Shown in pieces: positions 18,312 to 27,700 of a stretch of DNA of 64,000 bases (its first letter is position 1; each line of letters starts with the position of its first letter). The notes under the pieces are model-generated. The model saw nothing but the letters and a program-made list of their open reading frames with translations, was not told where the DNA came from and did not search any database. Both the position numbers and the translations under genes were made by a program. The DNA is from Taishania sp965247975 (GTDB lineage Bacteria; Bacteroidota; Bacteroidia; Flavobacteriales_D; Crocinitomicaceae). The stretch is from positions 2,418,001 to 2,482,000 of the forward strand of contig OZ252050.1 of NCBI GenBank assembly GCA_965247975.1. The letters are read 5' to 3'.

Positions 18312-19250
18312 TTATCCAACTACATTCATATCGTCCAAAACGTTCATCACATCTTTCACTGCTTTTGCAGATTCTTCCAATAATGCTTTCTCAGCATCAT
18401 TCAATTGAAGCTCGATGATTTTTTCGATTCCGTTTTTTCCTAAAATTACTGGTACACCTAAGTAGATGTCTTTCATTCCATATTCTCCTTCTAACCAAGC
18501 GCAAACTGGGAAAACACGTTTTTGGTCACGTACAATTGCTTCAACCATTTGAGCAGCCGCAGCACCTGGTGCATACCAAGCTGATGTTCCCAATAATTTA
18601 ACGATTTCTCCGCCACCAAATTTAGTTCGCTCGATGATTTCGTTCAATTTATCTTCTGCAATTAATTCTGTAACTGGAATTCCACCAACTGTTGTGTAAC
18701 GAGGTAGCGGAACCATTGTGTCACCATGTCCACCCATTAAAACCGCTTGAATATCTTTTGGAGAAACACCTAATTCAGTAGCTAAAAACGCACGGTAACG
18801 AGCTGTATCTAAAACACCGGCCATTCCGAAAACATTTTTACGATCTACTTTTGCTGTTAAATAAGCGCAGTAAGTCATTACATCTAATGGATTCGAAACG
18901 ATGATAATTTTCGCATTTGGCGAATATTTAATAACATTTTCTGTAACTGATTTCACGATTCCAGCATTTGTTGCGATCAAGTCATCACGCGACATTCCTG
19001 GTTTTCTTGGCAAACCAGAAGTGATTACAACTACATCTGAATCTGCTGTTGCAGCATAATCATTCGTTGATCCAATTGTTCTAGAATCATACAAGTTCAC
19101 AGGTGAAGTCTGCCAAATATCTAGCGCCTTACCTTCTGCAAAACCTTCTTTAATGTCCAACAAAACGATTTCATTGGCAATTTCGCGATGAGCTAATACA
19201 TCTGCGCACGTTGCACCAACATTCCCAGCTCCAACTACAGTTACTTTCAT
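18312..19250 (-). CDS. mdh: Malate dehydrogenase (NAD-dependent, LDH-like type)
   Basis: This 312-residue enzyme interconverts malate and oxaloacetate in the TCA cycle. The Rossmann motif VVGAGNVGA is at 5-13, Asp32 fits NAD ribose binding, and LPRKPGMSR at 80-88 gives Arg82 and Arg88 for dicarboxylate binding (Arg82 marks malate rather than lactate specificity). Asn120, Arg151 and the catalytic His175 in GGHGDTMVP are all present. Length matches the LDH-like MDH group. A TACTTTTG box lies 40 bases upstream, and a terminator follows, so it is likely monocistronic. Confidence 0.95.
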   Translation of the reverse strand: MKVTVVGAGNVGATCADVLAHREIANEIVLLDIKEGFAEGKALDIWQTSPVNLYDSRTIGSTNDYAATADSDVVVITSGLPRKPGMSRDDLIATNAGIVKSVTENVIKYSPNAKIIIVSNPLDVMTYCAYLTAKVDRKNVFGMAGVLDTARYRAFLATELGVSPKDIQAVLMGGHGDTMVPLPRYTTVGGIPVTELIAEDKLNEIIERTKFGGGEIVKLLGTSAWYAPGAAAAQMVEAIVRDQKRVFPVCAWLEGEYGMKDIYLGVPVILGKNGIEKIIELQLNDAEKALLEESAKAVKDVMNVLDDMNVVG

Positions 19251-19289
19251 TTTTTTATGTGTATTTTAATTGTTATCAATTTTCGGTTG

Positions 19290-19297
19290 CAAAAGTA
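19290..19297 (-). promoter_or_regulatory. Candidate -7 promoter box TACTTTTG for mdh
   Basis: The minus strand carries TACTTTTG, matching TAnnTTTG, 39 bases before the mdh ATG. The -33 side is AT-rich without a clear TTTG at the right distance. Confidence 0.4.
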
Positions 19298-19384
19298 ATA
19301 CAAATGTGGTTTATTCTAATTTTTTAACTGGTAAAAATATATGTATTGCAAATATTTTTTTTAATATAGGCAACTTATTAACAA

Positions 19385-19981
19385 TTGCTTCGTCTTTTGA
19401 ACAGTAATAATGTGGAGAACAAGGATAAATTAAACGGAATTATTGAGGGATGTCTGCGTAACGAGCGACGATCGCAGGAAGAACTCTTTAAACTGTTTTA
19501 TGGAAAGATGATGGCTGTTTGCATGCGCTACACGAGCGATAAAGACACCGCACAAGAGGTTCTCCAAGAAGGTTTTATTAAGGTCTTTGACAAGCTAGAT
19601 GCATTTGATTTTAAAGGATCATTTGAAGGTTGGATACGAAGAATTGTTGCGAACACAGCGATTGATCATATTCGAAAATCGAAAAAGAATCCTTTGTTAT
19701 CTGATAATGACAATGATTTTGTTCTTGGTACAGAAAATCCAATGGAAGAACAGGAGGAATTTGAATTGAGTGAACTAAAAGGCGATGTTGCCATGAGTGC
19801 CATTCAGCAGCTTTCTCCTTCCTACCGCGCTGTTTTTAATCTTTATGTTTTGGAAGATTACACACATCGTGAAATTGGTGAACTATTGGGAATCAGTGAA
19901 GGAACATCAAAATCAAATCTAGCTAAAGCCAAAATGAATCTTCAAAAGATTTTGAGTGAAAAATTCATGAATATACATTAA
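19385..19981 (+). CDS. ECF-type RNA polymerase sigma factor
   Basis: This 198-residue sigma-70 family protein of the extracytoplasmic-function group has region 2 at about 38-103 (LFYGKMMAVCMRYTSD..AQEVLQEGFIKVF..KGSFEGWIRRIVANTAIDHIRK). Region 4 is at about 135-190, with helix-turn-helix EDYTHREIGELLGISEGTSKSNLAKAK. There is no ATG before the sigma2 domain: the likely starts are TTG at 19385 or 19397, or GTG at 19411, so the exact N-terminus is uncertain. The next gene starts 4 bases after the stop and encodes a putative membrane-bound anti-sigma partner. Confidence 0.88.
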   Translation: MLRLLNSNNVENKDKLNGIIEGCLRNERRSQEELFKLFYGKMMAVCMRYTSDKDTAQEVLQEGFIKVFDKLDAFDFKGSFEGWIRRIVANTAIDHIRKSKKNPLLSDNDNDFVLGTENPMEEQEEFELSELKGDVAMSAIQQLSPSYRAVFNLYVLEDYTHREIGELLGISEGTSKSNLAKAKMNLQKILSEKFMNIH

Positions 19982-19984
19982 GAC

Positions 19985-21262
19985 ATGAAAAACAATTTAG
20001 AAAATAGCGTAAAGCAAAGTTTGGAAGGATTTGAATTTCCTTATGATGCTTCTGCATGGACTGCGTTAAGCCAAAAACTTGATGTGGTTAAACCTGTTTC
20101 TACTCCAACACCAAAAGGTGGAGCTGGGAAATGGATTGTTGCTGCTGGAATTGTGACAGTGGTTTCCGTTGGTTCATACCTTTATATGAATAACGACGCT
20201 GAGCCAAAAACCGCAACAGCAGTATCTGAAACAACTATTGAAACTCAAAATAACGAACAAAAATCACAAAGCACGTCGGATAATAATGCTTCAAAAGAGC
20301 AAAAATCGGTTGATTCTGCTGTGAAAAATGAGAAGATTTCCGAAAATAAAGAAGCAACTTCAATAAAAGAACAAAAATCGAATTCAAATCTTGACAACAC
20401 TTGGTTTGACGATTCGAAATCTAAAAAAGAAGTTACATCAAATCCAACAACTTCCACTGCGACTACATCTAATGGAAAAGTGGATGCTCCAGCTAAATCG
20501 AAAACATTCAAAGTTCCTTTTGTAAAAGACATTTGTGTGGGAGATGCAATTACCATCAAAAACGAAAATGATTCTGATTTGATCCTTGCTTTACCAAATG
20601 GAAAAAGACAAATCATTCGCAAGTCAACCAATTTGAATTCAAAAGCTACGGTTTCAGGTGAATATCATTTGATTAGCGAAGATTCAGAAATTGCGAGCTT
20701 CAAAGTAAATAAACTTCCAAATTTGGATTTTACTATTGACGATCAATTAATTGCTGACGAAGGTGTGCCAACAGTTCCAGTTGCAACCTACAGTGAAGGT
20801 TCAAACTTCACATGGATTGCTGAAGGTATCAATAGAAAATTGACCGGAAAAACACAAGACCTTCATTTCTTTACAAAAGGAACCAAAACTATTACACTTC
20901 AAGCTGAAAATGAAAAAGGATGTGTAGGTGAAGTATCTAAAACAATAAGAATTGAAGAGGATTACAATCTTTTCGCACCATCTGCTGTTGATCCTTCAAG
21001 TTCTGATAGACGTAAAAATCGCTTTATTCCAAGAGCTCTCAATGTACGTGATGTTCAATTCACCATGCTTATTGTAGATCTGAAAACTGGTGTAATTGTT
21101 TACATGACTACCGATGCAAATGAAGGTTGGGATGGTGTAGACAAAAATACAGGCGAACTTGTTCCAGAAGGAAGTGTTTATGCATGGAAAGTCCACTTGA
21201 AAAACCCGCTTCCTGGCGAGCCATCAGATTACAAAGGAACTGTGGAAGTGTCTAATCACTAA
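19985..21262 (+). CDS. Putative membrane anti-sigma factor with T9SS type B-like C-terminal domain
   Basis: This is a 425-residue protein, 4 bases after the sigma gene. Residues 1-35 (SLEGFEFPYDASAWTALSQKL) match the short cytoplasmic start common to Bacteroidota anti-sigma-like proteins. A transmembrane helix spans about 49-68, then a Ser/Lys/Asn-rich linker to about 165. A beta domain with a PKD-like last part follows (about 175-325). The final 97 residues, with FTMLIVDLKTGVIVY, GWDGVD and VPEGSVYAWKV, fit the T9SS type B (gliding-motility-associated) C-terminal domain. I infer that a periplasmic domain resembling a T9SS cargo end senses the export pathway and controls the sigma factor. Confidence 0.65.
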   Translation: MKNNLENSVKQSLEGFEFPYDASAWTALSQKLDVVKPVSTPTPKGGAGKWIVAAGIVTVVSVGSYLYMNNDAEPKTATAVSETTIETQNNEQKSQSTSDNNASKEQKSVDSAVKNEKISENKEATSIKEQKSNSNLDNTWFDDSKSKKEVTSNPTTSTATTSNGKVDAPAKSKTFKVPFVKDICVGDAITIKNENDSDLILALPNGKRQIIRKSTNLNSKATVSGEYHLISEDSEIASFKVNKLPNLDFTIDDQLIADEGVPTVPVATYSEGSNFTWIAEGINRKLTGKTQDLHFFTKGTKTITLQAENEKGCVGEVSKTIRIEEDYNLFAPSAVDPSSSDRRKNRFIPRALNVRDVQFTMLIVDLKTGVIVYMTTDANEGWDGVDKNTGELVPEGSVYAWKVHLKNPLPGEPSDYKGTVEVSNH

Positions 21263-21269
21263 CAGCTTA

Positions 21270-21941
21270 TTATCCCATCATAAAGATAAAATCGGAAAAT
21301 AAGTCGAAGAGTTCGTTTAGTAGAACAACAAATCCAATGATAAGCAAAATAATCGTCAGGATTGCTGTAAATACTGGGAAATAATATAACAGTAACAAGT
21401 AAATTGCGCAGGCCGCAGCAGCTAAAAGATACCCTAGAAAGATGTAGATACTTTCTCTGAATTCATTGTTCAAGGCACTTTTGTTACTTTCTTTTACTTG
21501 TTGATTTTTGGTCATGCTTTCATCAAAAGTTTTCTGAAATGTTTTAATTTCTGCACGTTCCATCATGCCATGATTAAACTTAAATGGATCAGTGTGCTTT
21601 TTGGGCGTTAAAATCTTCTCTTTTAAGTCGATTATATTCTCTGCTTCCACAAGTGTGTCTTCTAGCTCTTTTAGAATTTCCACGTTTGATTCGGAATCTT
21701 CAGCTATAATTTCATTTTCAATGAGTGAATCAGATTTATTCTCAGCCAGTATTTCAGCTACCATTTTTTTTACTTTGGTTCGTTTTGTTGGGATAATGGT
21801 CGATGAATCTTTCTTTTCAGGTAAATGAATGTTTCTTGAGAATAAATTCCGAGCGAATTTGCGTTTGCCAAAATTGCTCTGTGCATTCGAAAATTGAGCT
21901 AGTGAAAGAAATAAAATGAGAATCGTGATTAAAAGCTTCAT
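21270..21941 (-). CDS. Membrane protein with signal peptide and coiled linker
   Basis: This 223-residue protein has a signal peptide (MKLLITILILFLSLAQFSNAQ), an acidic, Glu-rich helical middle (about 60-110), and two adjacent transmembrane helices near the C-terminus (about 167-186 and 190-212). No known domain is recognised. The gene is convergent with the anti-sigma gene, only 7 bases apart, so no independent terminator fits between them. Confidence 0.55.
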   Translation of the reverse strand: MKLLITILILFLSLAQFSNAQSNFGKRKFARNLFSRNIHLPEKKDSSTIIPTKRTKVKKMVAEILAENKSDSLIENEIIAEDSESNVEILKELEDTLVEAENIIDLKEKILTPKKHTDPFKFNHGMMERAEIKTFQKTFDESMTKNQQVKESNKSALNNEFRESIYIFLGYLLAAAACAIYLLLLYYFPVFTAILTIILLIIGFVVLLNELFDLFSDFIFMMG

Positions 21942-22033
21942 ATCTAAGATTTTGTTAAAGAATCTCTGTCTGAAAAAGCATTCAGACAGAGACTCATGTT
22001 AAACATTAGGTCGCAGTTGTAGGTAATGTTTTC

Positions 22034-23320
22034 TTATTTTTTTCGTTTGGCATTGAATCCAAAGCTTGCCCCAAAACGAATGCCTTGCTTGTTTGGAATC
22101 ATGTATAAGTTCACAGGAATATTCAATTTTCCAGATTTAAATGTTTTCCCAGCAGCGACAATAAATCCTGCTTGAAGTTCAAAATTTCCTCGGCTATCCA
22201 TTCTCGTTTCCACTTTATATGGATTTTCACCAAGGGTTTCGTCCCATTCCGAAGCGAGTTGCCAATTGTTATCTGCATCATAATAGCCTTTCGCCTTGGT
22301 CACTAAACCCAATGTTGGACCAAATGCTATTTCCCAACCATATTTGTTATTTCTAAACCCATTCATAATGGTCAAGCTTGGAAAGAAAATGTTTTGGTTA
22401 AATCCAGAAATTGTTGGCAAGAACTCAAACAAAGCTTGGTAATTCCCTTCGTTTAGGTATTGAACTTCAAATTGATAACCAAATTGAAACATCATAGGAT
22501 AAGAACCATAACCTCCAGAAGATTTATCTTCCGAAATTCTTCGACCTGCTTCTCCCGTAAAGTAAGTGAATCCACTGCGAGGTCCAGACAAATTAACCTT
22601 CGAACGATTCATATTGTTAATCGAATTTTCGTAATTATTTCGTTTCGTAATCGTTGTTAAAAGTTCATCCGGAACTGGTTTCTCAAACATTTGAGCAATA
22701 GATACTTGAACCATTGTTTGCATTTCATTCGGGAAATTGAGAAACTCGTTCACATGTGTTCGCTCAATTTGTTCGTTTTTCACATCAATCATTCGGAATG
22801 TAACAATGATTGTTTCCCCGATCAACTCAATGCTTCCGGTGAACATTTTGTCGGCGCCAATCACCTTCCCTATTTCAACCAAACATATTTTTCCGTAACA
22901 ATTTTGAACGCTTAGTTTGTTTTTATCGATGACGTAAGCTACATCATAACGATCCATAATTTGAAATTGATTCAATTTTTCTAATTCGATTCTTACCAAA
23001 TTCCCAGCTGCCACGGGATCAATGTTCACTCCTTTGGTATCAATGTTCAAGATGGTTACCTTAGATTTTCCAGCGATTTGAGGATTTGCATTTTCCTGTG
23101 CATTCAAAATCAAAAAATTCAAACTGAACAATAAGGTAAAAATCCACTTTTGGGTATGAAAGATTAATTCATAATTCACGAACTTTTGTTTGCAGTCATA
23201 AATGATTCGATTAAAATCAAAAAAGAGAAACAATTCATCTGGTTTAAATGAATTTTGTTGATTCTTTTTGTTTATTGATTCCATTGAACGCTTGTTTGAT
23301 GTGCTATTATTCTTTTTCAT
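22034..23320 (-). CDS. CsgG/TolB-N-like domain plus beta-barrel-like envelope protein
   Basis: This 428-residue frame has a likely signal sequence only at residues about 58-73 (WIFTLLFSLNFLILNAQ). A GTG codon at 23179-23181 would give a normal leader, so the true start may be there. Residues about 85-195 resemble the CsgG/GNA1162-type periplasmic fold: SKVTILNIDTKG, LVRIELEKLNQFQIMDRYDV, a CYGKICLVEIGKVIGADKMFTGSI segment, and a final strand MIDVKNEQIERT. The C-terminal 200 residues are amphipathic strands typical of an outer-membrane barrel. Function is unknown; an envelope lipoprotein-assembly or secretion role would be a guess. Confidence 0.55.
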   Translation of the reverse strand: MKKNNSTSNKRSMESINKKNQQNSFKPDELFLFFDFNRIIYDCKQKFVNYELIFHTQKWIFTLLFSLNFLILNAQENANPQIAGKSKVTILNIDTKGVNIDPVAAGNLVRIELEKLNQFQIMDRYDVAYVIDKNKLSVQNCYGKICLVEIGKVIGADKMFTGSIELIGETIIVTFRMIDVKNEQIERTHVNEFLNFPNEMQTMVQVSIAQMFEKPVPDELLTTITKRNNYENSINNMNRSKVNLSGPRSGFTYFTGEAGRRISEDKSSGGYGSYPMMFQFGYQFEVQYLNEGNYQALFEFLPTISGFNQNIFFPSLTIMNGFRNNKYGWEIAFGPTLGLVTKAKGYYDADNNWQLASEWDETLGENPYKVETRMDSRGNFELQAGFIVAAGKTFKSGKLNIPVNLYMIPNKQGIRFGASFGFNAKRKK

Positions 23321-23540
23321 AATTCAAATTTTTTAGTTTAACGAGACAAAGCTACCGCAACACCAAAGCCGAATGAAATTGATATTTCCAAGCTATTTTG
23401 AATTGTTTTCAGAATTTGCAACTTAAGCTAGTCGTTTAGAAAATAAATCGCTGTTTTTGCAATTTTTGCAAATGGAAATTGTACTTTTAGTAAATATTGC
23501 AAATATTGGTTGTTTTGAAACAGAAAAATCCTAGAAAATT

Positions 23541-24554
23541 ATGAGTGAACTAAAAGAATCTGCACAAATCAAATTCATGGCTCAATTGAAAAGCGTGATG
23601 CCTTCCAACATTTCCATTGTTGATGAATTAGCTGATTTATTGAATGTTAGTAATGATAGCGCTTACCGCAGAATGCGAGGAGAAACCTCATTAACCATTG
23701 AAGAAATTGCATTGATTTGTAAGAAATTTAAAATTTCATTTGATTCATTTATCCAACAAGAAGATTCAGCGTATGTGAATTTTAAATACAATCCAATGGG
23801 AGTTAAAAACTCTGGATTCAAGGATTATTTCACTGGAATGTTGGCGGATCTTGAACATGTGGCCAAATTCGAAGACAAACAAATCATTTTTGCAGCAGAA
23901 GACATACCCGTTTTTCATCATTTCGCTTTTCCGGAATTAACATCTTTCAAAATGTTTTATTGGAACAAATCGATTATAGGTGCTGCCGGATTTGAAGATA
24001 AAAAATTCAGTTTGGATGCCATCAATTATGATTTAAAAGACATAGCAAAATCTATTTTAGAAGCTTATTCAAATATACCTTCCATAGAAATTTGGAGCGA
24101 CGACACTGTAAACAGCACGTTTAAACAAATTGAATTTTATTGGGAATCTGGCATTTTCGAGTCAAAAGAAACCGCCTTATTAATTTGTGATCTCGTCGGG
24201 AAAATAATTAATCGAATTAAACTTCAAGCTGAAATGAGCGCGAAAATTGGCTTGAATGGAGAAAAAATCGGAAAAGAAAACAGTTATCAATTGTATCAAA
24301 GTGATGTTATGATTGGGAATAATTGTGTTCTCGCAGATATTGCTGGAAATAAATCAACTTATCTTTCGTACCATACATTCAATACCATTCTTACTTCGCA
24401 TAATAACTTTTGTGACGAAACGGATTTTTGGCTAAAGAACCTCATTAAAAAATCGAATTTAATCAGCGGAGTAGCCGAAAAAAATAGGTACCGTTATTTC
24501 AAGAAGATTGAGGACACTTTAGCTAGATTATCTGAGAAAATTAAGAATGATTGA
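23541..24554 (+). CDS. XRE-like helix-turn-helix transcriptional regulator
   Basis: This is a 337-residue protein with an N-terminal XRE/Cro-type helix-turn-helix at about 22-74. ADLLNVSNDSAYRRMRGETSLTIEEIALICKKFKISFDSFI is the span, with the recognition helix around SNDSAYRRMRG. The remaining 260 residues are mixed helix/strand without a recognised ligand domain, a layout common in Bacteroidota regulators. It lies between a barrel gene on the other strand and the glycine-rich T9SS protein gene 171 bases downstream, which may be its target. Confidence 0.75.
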   Translation: MSELKESAQIKFMAQLKSVMPSNISIVDELADLLNVSNDSAYRRMRGETSLTIEEIALICKKFKISFDSFIQQEDSAYVNFKYNPMGVKNSGFKDYFTGMLADLEHVAKFEDKQIIFAAEDIPVFHHFAFPELTSFKMFYWNKSIIGAAGFEDKKFSLDAINYDLKDIAKSILEAYSNIPSIEIWSDDTVNSTFKQIEFYWESGIFESKETALLICDLVGKIINRIKLQAEMSAKIGLNGEKIGKENSYQLYQSDVMIGNNCVLADIAGNKSTYLSYHTFNTILTSHNNFCDETDFWLKNLIKKSNLISGVAEKNRYRYFKKIEDTLARLSEKIKND

Positions 24555-24725
24555 ATGTGAGCAGTAAACCTAAAATCCACAATCAAAACGTTCTTTCTTA
24601 TTGATTTTAAGTCAACTAATTTTATTTTGTTATTAAATTATTATTTGTTATTCTAATAATAATTACATACATTTAACATTAAATAAATTTAAGGCTTAAT
24701 AAGCTTTAACTACTCACACTACAAT

Positions 24726-27700
24726 ATGAAAAATTTAAGAACTATTACATTGTTTTTCGTCAGTGCTATTCTTGCATCTGTGCATATTTCATTTGGACAA
24801 ACAGTTCAAACATTTACAACCAGTGGCAATTTTACAGTGCCTTCTGGTGTAACATCAATTACGGTCGAATGCTGGGGAGCCGGTGGCGGTGGTGGTCGTT
24901 CAACCTCTGATAATACAGGAAGGGGTGGCGGTGGCGGCGGTGCCTACGCGAGTAGCGTTTTGACCGTTAGCCCTGGTGCTGTGATAGCTTATTCTGTTGG
25001 GGCTGGAGGTACTGGAGGCAATTTAACAGCTGCGCAAAATACGGGAGGTACAACTTCATTTGGCACAACCCTGGTGGTTGCTGTAGGTGGAGGTGGTGTC
25101 GCTAATAACAGCAATACAGCAGGAACAGGTGGTGCTGCCGCGAGTTGTACTGGCACAATTACTTTTAGTGGCGGAAATGGTGTTGCTGGTTCAGGTGGTA
25201 CAGCTGGTGCTGGTGGTGGAGGTGCTGGAACCGCTAATGTTGGTGGAAGCGGCTCGGGAGTTACAAGCGGTGCTGGTGGTGCAAACAATGGAGGCGCTGG
25301 TGGTGCAGGTAGAACGAATGCCGGAGACGGAAATAGTGGAGCTACCTATGGCGGCGGCGGCGGCGGTGGACGTAAAGGCGGGTTCTTAACTTCAAATAGA
25401 AATGGTGGTGCTGGTGCTTCAGGTGCCGTGCGCATCACATATACACTTCCCGCTTGTTCTGGTTTACCTGATGCAGGAACAGGCGTCATTAACTCATCTG
25501 CAGCTTGTCCCAGTGTAGCTGTGAATCTCTCGGCAACAGGACTATCCGCAGGGCCAGGAATTTCATATCAATGGCAATCTGCACCGACAGCGTCTGGTCC
25601 GTGGACTGATATTTCTGGTGCTACAAATGATACATACAGCACCACAACTTCGGTTTTAACTTACTATCGAATTGTTACTTCATGTTCCAACAGTGGATTA
25701 TCAAACAATTCTTCGATTGTTTCTAGAACAGTATTGGAAGCTTGTAATTGCGCAGCTTACACCATTGTATCTGCATCAAACAGTGCCGATACTGATATTT
25801 CTAGTGTTACAGTTGGCTCAATGACCAATAATTTAAGTACATGCTCTTCTGCTGCACCTGGAGCAGGTTCAATTGCAGGAAGGTATTCAAATTTCACAAG
25901 CAGTGTATCAGGTCCAACGCAAATGCAAGGAACAACTGTATCTTTCAGCGTTGTACAAAATTCTTGCAGTGGAACTCAATATGATAATCTAATTCAAATT
26001 TACGTAGATTGGAATCAAAATGGAACATTTGAAGCAGGCGAACGAATGGCACAGTCAACCATCGTTACAAATGTCAGCCCTGGGTTTTCAGGTTCGTTTA
26101 CCGTTCCGTTAACAGCTACGCCAGGTTCCACACGTATGAGAATTACTTGCACAGAATCTGCAATATTAAATACAAATTATGCAGCAACGGGTTATACCTA
26201 TGGAGAAACGGAAGATTATTGCTTTACAGTTCTTCCAATGCCCGCTTGTGCAGGAACACCGAATGCTGGAACCGCAGTTTCCTCTCTTTCGTCAGGATGT
26301 ACGGGGACTCAAATCACTTTAAGCCAAAATACTGGAGAAATTTCATCAAACTTAAGTTATCAATGGTTTTCTTCACCAACTGGCGGAGCTCCTTGGACTT
26401 CAATTCCTTCAGCTACAAGTACATCCTTGACATTAACACCAACTACAACGTTGTATTATCAATTACAAGTAACTTGTGGCAATTCTGGCTTATCGTCTGT
26501 GACTAATTCGGTACTTTTCACATCATTAGCATGTGGCACATTAAATATACCTTATAGTGGTAACTCTACAAATCTATGCGGTGTTAGTAATTTTGTGTAC
26601 GATCATGCTGGTCCAAGCACTAATTTTTCGAATGATGCAAACGGATACACTGTATTCGAAGCTACTGGAAATGCGGTTATAAACATTAGCGGGACATATT
26701 CTGTTGAATCTGGAGGGAATTATGATTATGTTAGAATCTACGCAGGAGCTGGTACTGGAGGAACACTCCTAAATTCATACACAAATGGCTCTGGCACAAT
26801 CAATTACACAGGGAATCCGGGGCAAACTTTAACGATTCAATTCACCTCAGACATTTCAGGAGCTGCATCAGGGTTGGCACTTCAAGTTACCTATTCTGGT
26901 GTCTGTGCTCCTGCCGCTCCAAGTGGAGTTTCAGCGACTCAACCTTCCATTTGCCCTGGGGAAAGTTCAACACTAACAGCATCTGGTGTTCTTGGAGATC
27001 TCTATTGGTTTGAAGGTTCATGCGCAACGACTGGACAATTGCAAATTGGCAATAATTTGGTTGTTTCTCCAACTAGCACAACTATTTATTATGCTCGAAA
27101 TTATCAAAATGGTTTTTTTAGCACAACATGTTCATCAATAACGATTAATGTTAATTCAGCACCTTCAAATTTAGACATTACAGGTCTTGTTCTGACATGT
27201 GCTTCAAACCCTGTAGATTTGACAGCAACAGCGATTCCTGCAACTCAAACTTTGACATCCTCTGCGACTTACACGTTAGGTAATGGAAATGCGGACTTTG
27301 GCTTTCAATCTTTGCCAGGTGCTTCTAGCTGTGCTTTACCTTTGTCGGTAAGTGTTCCTGCAGGTGCCACAATTACAGGTGTTGATGTTGTTTATAACAT
27401 TGAAGCACTTAATTTTCAATCAGGTTCAATTTTTGGCATTCCATTATACGATGACGCCTGGATGAGTGAACAACGTTCTCAACTAAGATGCGTATCCTCA
27501 GGAGGAACAAGCGAAGCATCGCTGGCAACTGGTGTTGGTGCAACTTTAGGCACAATGAATTATTCCAGAACTGGTCTAAACATTGCGAATGCAGTAACAT
27601 CGAGTGGAACTGTAGATTTCGAACTTCATGTTGGTAGAACTTTTGGCTTAACTGGTTGTAATAATATCGTTCAAAGAGTGCTTAACAATTCGTTCACTGT

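Noticed and set aside
24989..25389. About 100-codon frames on both strands inside the glycine-rich region
   Set aside because: They are produced by GGN repeats (Pro/Ala-rich in antisense, Val/Leu-rich in the other frame) and lack starts with context; the T9SS protein frame is clearly the real one.
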